Shown: in pieces, positions 41,801 through 54,900 of the stretch
Layout: the number at the start of each line of letters is the position of its first letter
Numbering within the stretch: position 1 is the first letter of the stretch
NCBI RefSeq assembly: GCF_023856365.1
Contig: NC_064548.1
Coordinates: 6,993,642-7,057,641 of the forward strand
Direction of reading: 5' to 3'
DNA from: Brienomyrus brachyistius
Taxonomy: Eukaryota; Chordata; Actinopteri; Osteoglossiformes; Mormyridae
Length of the DNA: 64,000 nucleotides
Position numbers and translations under genes: made by a program
Notes under the pieces: model-generated
Told to the model about the DNA's origin: nothing
Database searches by the model: none
Seen by the model: the letters and a program-made list of their open reading frames with translations, nothing else

Positions 41801-43933
41801 GGACGACTGGAGAAAAGGGAAAAACAATGCACGAATGGCAATGTAGAAAGGAAACGGCAGCTGCGCCCAGAGACCACGGCACAAAGCTTTCTGAATAACA
41901 CCGGTGAAATGCATCCCTCCGTCTATACAGAGTGCCGCCGCAAAACCGCCCGGAAAATTCCTCCGACTGGACGTCGGTGTGAAACGCAAGCGGCACCTAA
42001 AGCGTTTATAGTGTAAGGGGTCTATAATGTGAAGTGGGTTTCAGCACATGCTGGGATCCGTCCACGTGCGATTTCCGGAAAGAAACGCGTAAGTGAAGCG
42101 TTTGACTTGGACGATCGCAGAGCTCTTAAAAAAACCGCCCCCACAATACGCAATACATTCTCATGTATAACAAAAAATATATAAATATCGAATATAAGTA
42201 TACCACAGTATTTATAGACGCATTTACTTTTGTAGCAAATCCTCCGTGACACTAGCCTATGCGATCCGCCCAGTATATGCAGGACGAATAATACAAAATG
42301 ATAATGTGGCACGTCGTCTTCGTGCATAATTAGCATATGGTTAAAATGCATTTTAAGTTCCATAGATAAAAGTTAAATAAAAAAAAACTTAACACTCAGC
42401 ATGAGCAGCAAAGGGGACGGCCAGTCCGAAAATCTAGGTATAAACACGGTAATATCACGCGTTTACCGCAGGAAGAAGCCCATCCCTGTCGCTTAGTGAT
42501 CTCCACGGCGGTTCCTCAATGCTGTCACGGCGGCCTTAAACCACCAAGTAATTATAAAATAGAAATCGGTACCGAATTATACGAAGCATGTCATTTTTTC
42601 ACATTTTAAAATTTGAATTATAGTGAAATGCAGATTTTATACGTTTAATATTTAACATAAGAGCATAATAAATGTATTTTAAAGGTAAACGTGACTAGGA
42701 GATTACAGAAACGCGTCAGTCCAGTCAGCCATGGGTTAAAGCCAAAACTCCTTTTTACCTGCCATAAGCTGACATTTAAGCAGCTGGTGAACCTTTTACA
42801 ATTCACAGACGGTCTCACAGCCAATTCCAGTAAATATCAGTCTTTGTGGGAGTAGAGAGATATCAATCGCCATGGCCCAATTTTCTCCCAGCATGCATCG
42901 TTCCTCGCCACTCATTCTCTCGCATCCCAAGCACCTTTCCACATGTGCCAAATGTTCAATGGCGCGATGCATCATGGTTGAGAAACTGTCACTTAGAGGA
43001 GTGATGTCGAATCGTGTCTGGAAAGACGTTAGTCACGACTGTATCATAGCCATTTTAGAGAGAGCAAGGAACGTTAATTTCCCTATATTTTTAATTTATA
43101 ATGACATGCATATATTAATATAATTATTATGCAAATAAGGGTTGTCTGCTATGTATGCACGTACTGATTACCAATAGAAACAACAACAGGGTGACTGATA
43201 CGCTGTAGAACAGCGACGAAGTACAGTTTCGAGGCCCCACAAGCTGCAGCAGTCCATGGCAGGCGGACACAGGCCGAGATCCACCTGAAGCGAAGCAGCA
43301 CCCATGGGCGGAGCAGCCAGCGCTTGCTGGTTTCCTGTCCGTTGGCGGCTCATGTATCATCGCTACCATGCCCCGAGCCCCCTCACCTCCCTGCACCGGC
43401 TACAGTTAGCCATTCATATCTCCCCTGACAGATACAGGCCAGGGGAAAAGAGGGAAAAATCACCAAATGACACAGTGGCAAGATTACCTGTAATGCGATT
43501 AGACAGCCTGAGAGACCTGAACAGTCACCAGAGCGGCGGATTCACTCATCAAGGGTATTTGTCACATACAGCGGTTCAATAGATGAGAGCAACCTTCAGC
43601 TATATTTATGGGAACAAACGCACCTCAAAACCACCTAATACAGCAATCTGAATATTATTTTCTGAAGTACACTGTTAGACTATGTGCTATGAGCAGTGTA
43701 ATCAGTGCCAAAGCTTCCTCAACTTGCAAAGAACACTTGACGGATAACAAAAAGGAACAAAAACACACTTTGACATGAAAGTCATGCAACATACTCCGAT
43801 TCTACTGTTGCTGTCAAATACATTTTTTTTTTTAACTTTCTCATCTCTTAACTGTTCAGCTTTCATTGGTCTAAGCAGCGCGTTCAATGGTGACCACACC
43901 AGGCTGGAGCACTTCTGGCTGGCGCTACGGCAC

Positions 43934-43985
43934 AGTCAACAGCAGACCAGATATCATAGTCAACAGCAGACCAGATATCATAGTC
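43934..43985 (+). repeat. 24-bp tandem duplication
   Basis: AGTCAACAGCAGACCAGATA plus TCAT is repeated twice head to tail, with a partial third start. Confidence 0.7.
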
Positions 43986-45368
43986 CGTGGGGAGCTAGGG
44001 AAATGGGGAATCACTGCAGCCATAAGATGGGAAGCACAGGGGAAAACATCTCAGTGTTTATTTAAGTGAATGAGAGCAAAAGACAGAATGATCAGAACAG
44101 AATGCTACCTTAGCAGACTACAGAGCAAGCACCCAGCAGAAAAGATGAAAGCATTTTGTACAAAGAAGTGCAAAACAGCCTCTCCTGGTAATGCTTACAG
44201 TAAATTGTCCTTAGGCTGTTCTTGTTAAGGCCAAACAAAACTGGTTATTTCTGTTATGCAATTTCAATGCTCAAAGCTATTTTATTTAACTCATATAATC
44301 CTTTGGTATTCATCAATAAAATGGGATTTTGTACCAAAACCAAGTAAGAGTACTTCAGTTAAGTAATTAAGATTTGGTTTCCTAACTGAAACAAGGCTCA
44401 GCTGCAATTGTCCTGCAAGGACTTGAATCTGCAAGTTTATGAAAAGTTGCCTTTTTAAATATGTGTATGTTACATTAAGTCAGAGACTTTGTTTGAAAAG
44501 ATGGCGCAGGAGGAAAGCAACCATGCAAAACGAGTGCCCCTTTCACACTGCGAGTCAAGACAACAGTCCACGAGGACCAAAACATTGGCTGCTAGTGCCA
44601 CAGCAAAGATGTCTAGGTGAAACAGCAGACTCGCTGATGGACACCGCGAAGGGCCGATCTTTCAACTAAGATTCAAGTACGTCCAGAGGGTCAGGAAAGT
44701 CGTGAGGCACAAAGCAAGAAGAGAAACAAAGAAAATAAACTTCTGCATGCAATATTTTTTACATTTTGTTTTGAAAATGAAACTCAGCAATATACAGTTT
44801 AATAACCATATTCTACGTGATGTCACTGATATCGACAAGTTTTAGCCCAGAATGATTCATAATCTCCCAGCATTTTGACATCATTCAGCATTTTATTAGT
44901 GTTGTGGTGTCTACCAACTAAATACATTTAGTTGCAAAACCAACACTTTGCACCACCAACAAAATGTTAATGTTAAAAACCTCAATATGACCTCAAATCT
45001 AAATCACGATTAATTTAACATTTTACCTTGATTACGATTAATGAACGATTTTTGTTTTTTTGTTTTTTGCCCTCATATTTTATTAATAAGGTTTGTACTA
45101 TAAATGTGGTCAACTATTTAAGCAGGGATACTATTTTCTAATGAATGACTGCATATCTTGTGATTTTAGAATAACTGAAGGGAACACACATAGATGGACC
45201 ATTTATGGTTATTTATTGAATATTTCGAACAACTGAAATCAAAGTACAAATCGCTTGAAATGAAAACATCTTATGAAAAAGGTCACATGTTAGTTTTAAC
45301 GTAAAAAGCAAGTTGTCTAGAAAGGTAGAAAATAATTTGCATTTCTTGCAAATAAAATAAACCATTTA

Positions 45369-46093
45369 CAGTGAAACCTCATATTGCGAGCATAATTTGT
45401 TCCGAAAATGTGCCTGTAATCCAATGCACTTGTATATCAAAGCGAATGTTCCCATTAGAAATAATGGAAACTCAGATGTTTCGTTCCACAACCAAAAAAT
45501 ATTAACATAAAAATGATTAATACAAAATATAAAGTAAAAATACATAAAACAAATTAACCTGCACTTTACCTTTGAAAAGAATCGTGGATGGTATGAGGGA
45601 GACGAGAGAGAGGAGAAGAGGAGAGTTATTTTGTAGGACGACTTTCACTATAACTAACGGAATCACTGCTATCTGTTGGCTCACTAGAATATTTTTCTTT
45701 TTGTGCGACTTTAACAAGGAACCTATCCAATGACAGCCGCTTTTGCCTTCTTTTCAATTTCGTGGAAATGTGGACATTGCATTGTCGTTAAACATATTAA
45801 TCGCTCACACTGCTACACCTTTATTCGAGTGATGCTTTTCTACTAAATTTTGAATATATGAGTGAGGCACACCGGCTGAGACCAAGCATAGGAAACGATT
45901 ACCCACAATCCCGCAGCGAGAGAGATAAACCATCGGCTGAGTTGTGATTACGTGACGCTAGGCAGAAAAAGCGTATATGCAATACTAGTATTGCAAGACC
46001 TCGCTCATTTACCAAGTTAAAATTTATTTAAAATTTTTGCTCATCTTGCAAAACACCAGCAAACCAAGTTACTTGCAATCTGAGGTTTGACTG
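45369..46093. mobile_element. pogo/Tigger-like MITE, 725 bp
   Basis: Starts CAGTGAAACCTCATATTGCG and ends CAATCTGAGGTTTGACTG, an imperfect inverted repeat, with TA on both sides (45367-45368, 46094-46095). The CAGTCAAACCTCGG-like ends are typical of pogo/Tigger elements. No transposase frame. Confidence 0.7.
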
Positions 46094-46095
46094 TA

Positions 46096-46775
46096 CAGTG
46101 ATCATGTCTGTCTGGATTAAATTGATCACTATAAGCGGATGATCGTTATAACTGTTTTTTTCTTTTTCTTTATGTCTCAGGCAGATTACCATCTAACTGA
46201 CATTTGTATGTTTATTAAATGAATATAAGGTCATGTAATAAAAAGGACAGCATTGCTGTTTACTAAATATTACTGACTTTCAAAATACAGTACAGCTGTT
46301 TCAAACACTTAAAATTACAGTGCTGCACAAATTAAATTACTTAATTGTGTATAATTCAAATATGCTATAATATTACAGTACAGTACATAAAACATAGCTT
46401 ATTTTAGTTTCACTACTGCATCTCGGTGGCTCATTTTTGGCAGTTTATCATAAACCTTGATGTGTCTATACCCGTAATTGAGCAAAAATGACTTTTCCCC
46501 CATCGTGTTTTCTGTGCATGCAGCATTAACCTCAAGTAAATATCCAGAAGCAACCGGCTTACTGAAGAGCAAAGTAAGCAAATATCAAAAAGAATAATTA
46601 CTGTTATTTTAACACTGTCATATACAAAAGACCCAAAATGAACACTGTAATTGGACTACGTGATTAAGTGAATTATTTAAACAGTATTTATATAGAAATG
46701 ATTCTGCACCAAGCTTTTTGATCCATGTAAGTGGTTGGTCACTATAACCATGAACACTATAAGTGGTTTCCACTG
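46096..46775. mobile_element. Second pogo/Tigger-like MITE, 680 bp, abutting the first
   Basis: It begins CAGTGATCATGTCTG directly after the TA that ends the previous element and finishes CTATAAGTGGTTTCCACTG followed by TA (46776-46777). Internal motifs GATCACTATAAGCGG and GGTCACTATAACC recur in inverted order. The ends are less regular than in its neighbour. Confidence 0.55.
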
Positions 46776-47237
46776 TATTTTAAATATTGCTAGTGCTGAA
46801 ACTGATTGATGGTATTACCATAGGTAGCCGAAACTATTTTTCTGCAGTGTTTAAATTTGACCTTTTTTTTAGTGTTGTCTTCACTAAAGCGACAATGTGT
46901 CCAAATGACAGGCATGGCATTTTTCTTTGGTACAAGCTGCTTGAGCTGCTCAGTCGGTTTGGTTTTTCAGTATTCCTCCTTGCTGCTGGTTGTTACTTGT
47001 TGGGAGTATCATGACATCACATGTGGTAGTATATTTTTAAGTGGACGATATGTGAACGCAAACTGGGGAAAGTATTAACAGTTTTTAAGTATTAACAGAA
47101 TTTCACAGACATGGGGAAGATTACGTTGAGGTACATAGAGATTCTGAAAGTCGGTTTTGATTTATTTTTCATCAATTGCCCAGCCTTATACTTTTAAGTC
47201 AATTTTAGAAAGTATGAGCAACCAGGATTATTTCCAT

Positions 47238-47440
47238 CCTTCCATCCATTTTCTGTAACTGCTTATCCTATGCACCTTACCAGTGGAGTGTGGGTTAGGA
47301 AACGAGAGGAAACCTCACAAAGACACAGGAAGAAAGAACACGCAAACTCCACACACCTGGAGCCATGGCAGAAACTTGATCCCTGGTCCCAGAAATAAAA
47401 CACAACAGTGCTAACCTCTACACCACCATGTCGCCCTCAA
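47238..47440 (+). repeat. SINE-like interspersed repeat, diverged copy
   Basis: Same family as 10530-10885: (CCAT) head, CTGCTTATCC, an ACGCAAACTCCACACACCTG block and the ACCACCATGTCGCCC end. An internal part is deleted. Confidence 0.65.
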
Positions 47441-48584
47441 CAAGGCTTATCTATTGGCTTCATTTCCACACTTTGAAGGCTGGTGGTTCATGTCAGTCTG
47501 GCCATATGAGACTTTCCTGTCAGCATCTTTCACTGTGTGAGACTTAAAGAGTAGCTGTCTTACCACTTAAGCAAAAAGAAACTGCCAATATAATCCACAT
47601 ACGTGCAAGAATACATGTTCTCTGCCTCACAAATCTCATAACCAGTGACTGTAGTCAACATGTTCTGCTGTTACTACGTTCAATTTTGCATGCGTTATGA
47701 AGAACCCATTGAAATTCAAATGCCACAGTTACAGGGGAGGAGACAGGTGTATGGGGGGGGGGGGGGGGGGGGGACGATAGACAAACTGCAATACAGGACA
47801 AACGGCAGTGCAATAAAAGACAAGGCAGTGCAATATAAGAACAATCGGACAACAAATAAGCAATAAATACGTAATGCAATTGGAATAATCCGTTTGGCAC
47901 AGTTGTCTGCCTGTTAACTTGGAAGCAAGACGTGAAAACTCGCTAATGCCTAACCTGCTGGACAGAGTGCAGCTCGCATCGGGATATCCAGGTACTTGTC
48001 CTACTGTACCCCACTGCCCGGTTACTCGTTGTGTTGTACACGACAGCATGGCCAAGCGGCTTTTCAACCGCGGGCCCGGAGACAGACAGCAGTACCTCTT
48101 GTGTTTCAGACTGTTTCTGCCCACTGGACACAGACGGCTACGTGCGTCAAGTACCACAAGTTGCGCCAGGCAAAAAAAGAACAATATGCAACAATATAAA
48201 CAAACCAGCAATAAACTAATAAGCTGTGGCGCGTCCTCCCGAAGAACAGACAATGCCCGAGGATACTAAGGCAGGCCCTGACATGTTACAACATTAAGAC
48301 CACTGTGAAACACCAAACTCCGCGGAGCCACGCTGCTAACCGGGTAGCCGCCCGACCGCGAATTAAACCTGAGATAAACTTGAGGTAAAGTCTCGCACGT
48401 AGCCACGTACAGTATGTCAGTTAGCTCCCGGCTAGCTAGCTAGCTGTAATTAATGTTAGGCCTTGGTCAGCTCCGCTATTGCATTGGTCCTGCTTGGATT
48501 ACAGTAGTGTGCGATGATCATAATCTGTCAATCTTTTTACACGTTCTTATGAATAAAAGCAATAAAACGGAAATGTCTCCTTAC

Positions 48585-48760
48585 CGGATGCGTAAGGGTG
48601 TCAGTATTCTGTAAACTGAAATATAAATAAGATGAATATTGCTATATTCAACCTATATTAATTACATCAACAGCCTGGCGAGGGGTAGCAATGAATCCGG
48701 GACGGACGAACGAAGCTGGGAGAAAGGCAGCGGCACACATTATGACTGACAGCTCCGTCG
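48585..48760 (-). other. r3hdm1: Probable non-coding first exon of r3hdm1
   Basis: A good donor (CATCCG/GTAAGGAG) ends at 48585. It faces the zranb3 first exon about 0.8 kb away, as in the divergent human arrangement. The start is not defined; CCAAT-type motifs (CCCAATTACAG near 48760) lie upstream of it. Confidence 0.4.
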
Positions 48761-49440
48761 CCCAATTACAGTGACTGCTTTGCAATTATGGGCCATTCCC
48801 AGTGCGCATTGGACTTAACTGACACGCGCTTACAAGAAGTGGGCGTGGTTAGAGCGTTTTAAAGATTTTAATTACGAATGGTCCTCATAAAGGCCTTTCG
48901 TTTTAAATGTATATTGCAAAGGTCTTTAATGAAAGCAACCTTATTGTAGTAAGATATGTGCATTGTATAAAACATGTATTTAACGAGTCCTGTTCACCCA
49001 ATGAATAAATTACTATTCGCTTTTTAATCTAGCCGTTCATAATTACATTACCGTGATTACGGAGATCCATATTGCGTACATAGAATTACGGCATGGTATT
49101 CAATATCAATATATCAGTTGTACCAGTTATTTTTGGAGATTCGTTAAGGCTTGCCCAATGCATGCAAGAAATTATACGTAATAATCTTCAGTTTACTGTG
49201 ACATGCCATAACAAAATGAATGGTTTTAACAGTCAACAATGTTACCCACTATATTTGTTGACGTTTGCTGTCTACATCAAACGCACTTGATACAGTGGTA
49301 ATGCTTATTTGATTAATTTATCATACAACAGTTCAATGTGGATTTGTAAATTGTCTGCCTTTTTTCTCTCCAAATTATTCGACGACTTCAATGAAACCGA
49401 GATTGAACGAACGCGACTGACTCCCACGGACACGCGAGGT
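48760..49440. promoter_or_regulatory. Likely bidirectional promoter between r3hdm1 and zranb3
   Basis: It separates two divergent candidate first exons. CCAAT-like boxes occur near 48760. CRE-like TACGTCA lies at 49461, within the candidate zranb3 exon, and its surrounding CGTCAGAGCGCCG is repeated near 49515. The middle is AT-rich. Human R3HDM1 and ZRANB3 are also head to head. Confidence 0.4.
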
Positions 49441-49630
49441 GAAACGCACGCGGTCCACGCTACGTCAGAGCGCCGGTAGTCGCTGGTGTCTGACGCAGAA
49501 ACGCAAGCTGAGTAGCGTCAGAGCGCCGCACAAGCGTAGCGCGGGAAACAACCGGGGTGACCGAGGTGTCTTCTGGCTGGTGTATATTCCGCTCCTCGGC
49601 TTCTGTTCTTTCCTCCTCGTTGCCAAGACG
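49440..49630 (+). other. zranb3: Probable non-coding first exon of zranb3
   Basis: CpG-rich sequence ending at donor AAGACG/GTAAACC. It is followed by 1.8 kb of intron before the exon with the start codon, which has an acceptor upstream of its ATG and therefore requires a 5' exon. An open frame through it has no recognisable relatives. Confidence 0.45.
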
Positions 49631-49979
49631 GTAAACCAGGCTCCGCTATTGTGTGTTTCGGTCACTGATGTTTGCGCATGTACAGTGAAAACTGCAGTGA
49701 CTGAAGGTGTCTTTAGTCCACTTGCTAGCTGTTTGTTTTCATGTTTATAATTTATACTTTAACCATGAGGCGCTTTTTGTAGCAAGTAAATAATGACATG
49801 AGACAACCTCCTATATACAGACCAAACTCTATACTTTTATTTCTTAAGAAATAATGTTTCATTAATTATTTACTCAGATTGCAGTGCATCAGTCAGACTC
49901 CATAAACGTGACTGAATTACATACATTCAAGGTTACCAACTTTAGTCAACTGACTGGTGTAATATTTTCGATTCGAGGC

Positions 49980-50190
49980 ACGTGTGCGCACTCATTTACA
50001 TGTATGTAACATTTACCTCGTAAATAGTCCGTAGGGTTTGCATACTACCCCAACAATTTTGATGTAGTTTTAGGTTTGTAATTCAATATTATACATTTGC
50101 CGTAAGATTTCTTACGCGAGCGTGAGAGTCTGAAAGTGTGAGTGTCACGCCAGATGTGTGACAGTTGGCAACCGTGTACATTTAGTCCTA
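49980..50190 (+). repeat. Unnamed interspersed repeat A, copy 2
   Basis: Counterpart of 15455-15665 on the same strand, with about four-fifths of aligned bases agreeing by eye. It lies in intron 1 of zranb3, 150 bases before repeat B copy 1, so A and B may be parts of one larger element. Confidence 0.65.
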
Positions 50191-50334
50191 TCCCATATTC
50201 ATTTACTCTGTGACTACCGTCATTCCTTCAGTAATGCTATGGAGCTGGTTAAAGCAGTTCAGTTTGCGGTAACATTACGTTCTTTTACTTTTCCTTAGAC
50301 TTTAACTGTGGGCCTTTTTCTTCAGTTAAGCCCT

Positions 50335-50587
50335 AATATCGTAGTCGCGAGTTGGCCGTGATGAATTAAACGAGAATATTTTTGGAGAAAAAAAAATTAT
50401 ATTTGGAGAAGAAAGATCGCAGAAACTCGCAGACATGTCGTTAGCCAAAAAAACAGAAACAATATTGAATATGATTTGGATCACTTAAAATCGTATGATG
50501 TTTAAATATTAATGGTACATAATATTTATTAGTGTAAGTGCTTACTTTAATATCTTTAATATTAAATGACCTGGCTTAGATACGCCA
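50335..50587 (+). repeat. Unnamed interspersed repeat B, copy 1
   Basis: Similar to 61885-62090: both contain GCGAGTTGGCCGT, AATATTTTTG, AAACTC.CAGA, AACAATATTGAA, TACATAATA.TT and ATCTTTAATATTAAA in the same order. AT-rich with no coding. A G12 run follows at 50588-50599. Confidence 0.65.
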
Positions 50588-51465
50588 GGGGGGGGGGGGC
50601 ACAACGTAGTGCTCCCAGTGCATACAGTAGTAACATGATTTAGTTCGTTTGTATATTATATAAAAGTTTTACATAGGAAATGACGGAATAATTTGACTTG
50701 CAGAGTCTACAGTACAGTACTGTTTGTTTAGAAAGTGATATAAAATAGACTTACAATTCAGGCCAGCAGACTTGTGGGTTGAGGTTAATGGGTGGCTAGG
50801 TATTTGCTAATTTTTGCATTTGTGGGGATCTTACACACCTAACCTTCATGAAAGTGAAGGGGTTACTCTATACTGTAGAAACCCAAATTGGTACCGAACT
50901 GTAATGCAGGTGGTCAAAGGTCTGTGGAGTCTGGGTCAGCCTTGCAGTGAGATGTGTTCGTATGTGGCCTAATCGCCTTATTAACATCCCGGCACAGTTG
51001 AGGTCCGGTAATCGAACAGCTAAATGTGAACACAGGTTGTGATGTACCTTCCTGCCTGCCTAGCATAACACTTAATGTAAGTCAGTGTGAATAACTTCCA
51101 GTGTGAATAAATTGGCTGAAAAAGCCACACGTGGGTCTTTTCTTGCCCGAGGCCTTGGTACTGGCGGATGCGAGAATGTGTGGCAGCTTCCAGCCCGTTC
51201 AGAGGAAATTGGTGGTGATCCTGTGTTGGGGAGAGCGGTTTGTCAGCTTGTGGCTGACGTTATAAAGTGTCAGTAATAGATGGGGCGCATGACGGGGTGC
51301 TGCCAAATGGGGGTGGGGGGCTACCCCCAGTTGGCTGCGCTGCTGGGTCCTGAATCGACCTGGGTGCAGAGGGGCTTTGTCAGGTGCCTCATTTCTCCTT
51401 CACCTCTGAGAATCTTCCCCCTGTCTCCACAGGAGAGTCCACTCCTTGCTAACGAAAGCTGCAGG

Positions 51466-51852
51466 ATGAGCTCCGGCCAGGCAGTGGGCCCCCTGAACAG
51501 CGGCCGAGGAAATGAGCCCGATGACCAGCTGTTAAAGCTGCCAGAAAAGCTGCATCAGCGACTGATGCCGTTCCAGAGGGAAGGTGTCAGATTTGCTCTC
51601 TCAAGAGACGGGAGGTATGTGGTCATTACTCTGCCTGCGAGTGAAGCGCTTGGACAGTTTGGGGACGGCAGTCTGAGGACGTTTCACATCGTTAGCTTGC
51701 CCGCCATCTTTAAAAGCGTGCTCCTCTTCTCCCCCGTATGTCAGAGCACCCCTTAAGATGGCAGGCTTTCAAGGACACCCCACCCTAACTCAGGCCTGGG
51801 TCCGACTGATCCACGGTGATCCTTTGTGCTTGAATGGTGTGCGTGTGTCTGT

Positions 51853-51933
<81 letters not shown>

Positions 51934-54900
51934 CCACACTCTTATTTTCAGGTTGGTGATGAAAGTGTGGGTCAGGACTCTCAGTATAATGGGATGCTGC
52001 TATTGCAGAAGGAGAATGCAAAATGCTGCGCTTTATTTAGGCGGTGTGGGGTAGCATTCGCCTCCACCACCACCCAGCAGATTGATGACCCACAAAGGTA
52101 TCGTCTGGGCCACAGCATCAGGGGAGCCGCGCAGTCTCTTGGGTACACACTGCAACACTTTTGAGTGGCTCGGCGCTGATGCACGCTTCCAAGAGCGAGG
52201 GCACGAGCGATTGGACGCCTTGTTATTTTTGCATAAGCACTATGTGGGATGCTGGTAATCATCATGAGGGGCTTTAGTCAGAGTGTCTGCAGAGCTGCCT
52301 TTGCCTCTGTCCAAATGGAAGCGTGAGGCAGCTTCCTCTCTCTCCGTAAGTGTAGGAGAACCGCACAATAAGATTAATATTTTTGAATCATAATGGAACT
52401 GACCAAAAATGGGTGCAAAGAGCAAAATCGTAATTGCCTCCACTGTTCAGGTTACAGAGTTGGAATTATGAATCCCACCCGTGATCTCTTAATTATTGGT
52501 TAGCCATTGGTACGTTATGTAATGGCATTTTGTATAGTAATTCCTGCAATGCTTTAGCTTGAACATAAATGAATGACATTCTGCGGTGTCTCTCCTGAGG
52601 TGTCCCTTGCCGCGTGCCCTGTGCTGCCTAGGACAGGCTTTGGGTTCAATGCAGTCCTGTATGGGACATGCACTTTCAGGAAACATGGACTATGGCTTCC
52701 CGGTCGCCATTTGGAAAAATAGGTCATCAGAACGTGAAGTCTGCAGTTTAAAGAATTTCCTTAAGTGCGTTTCAGCAGATGCCTCACTCATGGAAAAACC
52801 CAGTTTGAGTAAATTTCGCAGTGTCTGTCTGTCTCGGAGTGACCTTTGCGAGCGTCCCTGCTGTGCCGGCAGACAGACGGCCACGCCGTAGTAAGCAGGC
52901 TCCTTCCTTGCCACCTGTTTTTTAGGGGTCCCTCCTGGGAAGCTACCTGCTGTCTCTCGCAGGCTGATTTGGCAAAGTTTTAGGTTTTCCTTGAGTCGCA
53001 TTTAGCTGTCAGTTCTCAGTGGTTATATGAGTAAGAGAGAGCTCTTTTTCTTATTTAGCGATCACATAGTGGGCTGTATTCCCCGCCTCCTCCTGCAGTG
53101 CATCTCACCGCACCGCTCTCACCGCACCCGTTTCCCTGTTCCAACTCCCTGTTTAGGAGCAGTTCATTTTCCGGACGCCGCACCAGCCGTCGAATCACTG
53201 TGCTAATGACCGTACTGTGAATTTGCATTAAAACACAGAGGTAGACGTCACTGCGCCGCTCCCTGTCCTGAACTCGGCAGGCCCCGTGCGTCACCGGCGC
53301 ACATCGCGCACAGGCTCTCATCCCTCGCAGGGTGGGAGGTGGGGGGGGGGGGGGGGGGCTCGCAGGGATCCGGCAGTCAGGTGGCTGCCTCATTGCTGAG
53401 TGGGAGTGAAGCAGCTGTGCTTTCTGACTCAAACCCACCAGGCTCAGGCCTGGAGAACACCGGGCCGCCCACATCTACGACCTGCCACCACCCCGTCCCC
53501 ACGCTGGCCCGGGGTAGGTGGGCTTTAAGCGATGATGTAGTGATGAAGTAAGACAAGAAACTCCCTAGTGCCTCATTACGCTGTGAATAGTGCCTCCTTC
53601 CTGCTAGCAGACTGGACGTGGCCAGTTCATTGGACATGGACCTGACCGCTGAGGTCATGTGGCAAGTCTCTCATGTGACCCATACACCACTGCCCATCAA
53701 TAAGGCTAAGAACACAGATAAACACCAGTCCTCTGGGTGTGTCTGGGTCTGTGAAGTTGTCCTGCGGATTTGGGGAATTTCCCTGACAGCGCTGGGTCAG
53801 GTTGTGAGTGTGATTGGCGGTGACATGCTTTAAGGGCTCACAGGGCCTCACCAAAATGGGGATGGGAACTGGAGCTGACGGCAGTGATCCTTTTGTCCTC
53901 CATCTCAGATGTTTAGCTCCCAACGGCAGGAGCTGCTACCTCCCCATCACGCTGGTTCCAAGGCAGCTTTCTCTGTTGGAGGCCATTTGATAGCCAAGTG
54001 TTGGCCGTGGCCCTGGCTGAGGCTCAGCCCTGGGAGCAGTATTAACTGGTATCTGCCGTGCAGTGCTGAATATGAAGCGACTCTGTGGGGTGGGGGGGTA
54101 CACGGGGGTGCCACCGGATGTTCCTGACGGCAGTGTGACTGCACACTCACCCAGACAATCTGATCTGAAGAACAGCCACTCCGAATCGCTGAGCGGTGAG
54201 CAGAGGAAACAGCGCAGGAATGCCAATTAGTGCACAATTCCCCGGCCTAATGATACGGTAAGCCTTTCATGTCCATTTATTGACATCTTTTGGAATGTTT
54301 TATTGGCCTTTAATCATGGCTGCTGGTAACTTTGGCTTTGACTTTAGGTATCATTTTTGGGTCCTGGTTTTTGAGTGTACTGTGGGTGATCTGGGTATAC
54401 AGTGGACAATATGTCAGTCAGCAAGAAGCATAGTCATTAAGCAAATTCGCTCTACGTTGGAGTGTATCTAACTGACATGGTGACTGAGGAGCGAGAACAC
54501 GTGCTAGGGTGGCGTTTCTGATCATCTGTAGATGTGGTTATGTCGGATCCTGAGCCCGGGCTGCTTCAACTCTTTGTGTCAGGTTTATAGTGTGCTCTGC
54601 TTGGAGCCCGCTGTAGACGCAGCTCAGCCTTGCCTTTCCATGTCCTCCCGGAGTTCCTCTGCATATTAAACGGCCGCCGGTCGCCGAGTGACTGGGCTCA
54701 CGCCTACGATGTGAGCTGAGTGAAGTGCTGGGGCAATATAAGACAGGCAGAAATGAGGTCCCCCCCCACCGACCCAGTCTTCTCTGCCCTTGTGATTATC
54801 CCTTTCATTGGTTGGGGAATCGTCATGCACGCTTCGATGCTGCGGTATTGCCAGATGGGTCCCTTGCCCCTGCCTCTACCCTCTTGGCCCTCTGGGTTTC

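Larger units (their letters stand above)
34348..48584 (-). other. r3hdm1: Long 5' non-coding region/first introns of r3hdm1
   Basis: No coding homology was recognised in these 14 kb. Contents: candidate 5' exons at 34733 and 38312, a G17 run at 36573-36589, a GC-rich block at 38390-38600, short tandem repeats at 38676-38832, a 24-bp duplication at 43934-43985, two MITEs at 45369-46775, a SINE-like copy at 47238-47440 and a G21 run at 47753-47773. Open frames here have no detectable relatives. Confidence 0.5.

Noticed and set aside
47729..48269. 174-aa minus- and 116-aa plus-strand frames near the r3hdm1 5' end
   Set aside because: No recognisable domain; partly built from a G21 run; not joined to any coding exon.
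51758..52164. Frames rich in VCVCVC or THTHTH
   Set aside because: Translation of the (TG)n repeat in zranb3 intron 2.
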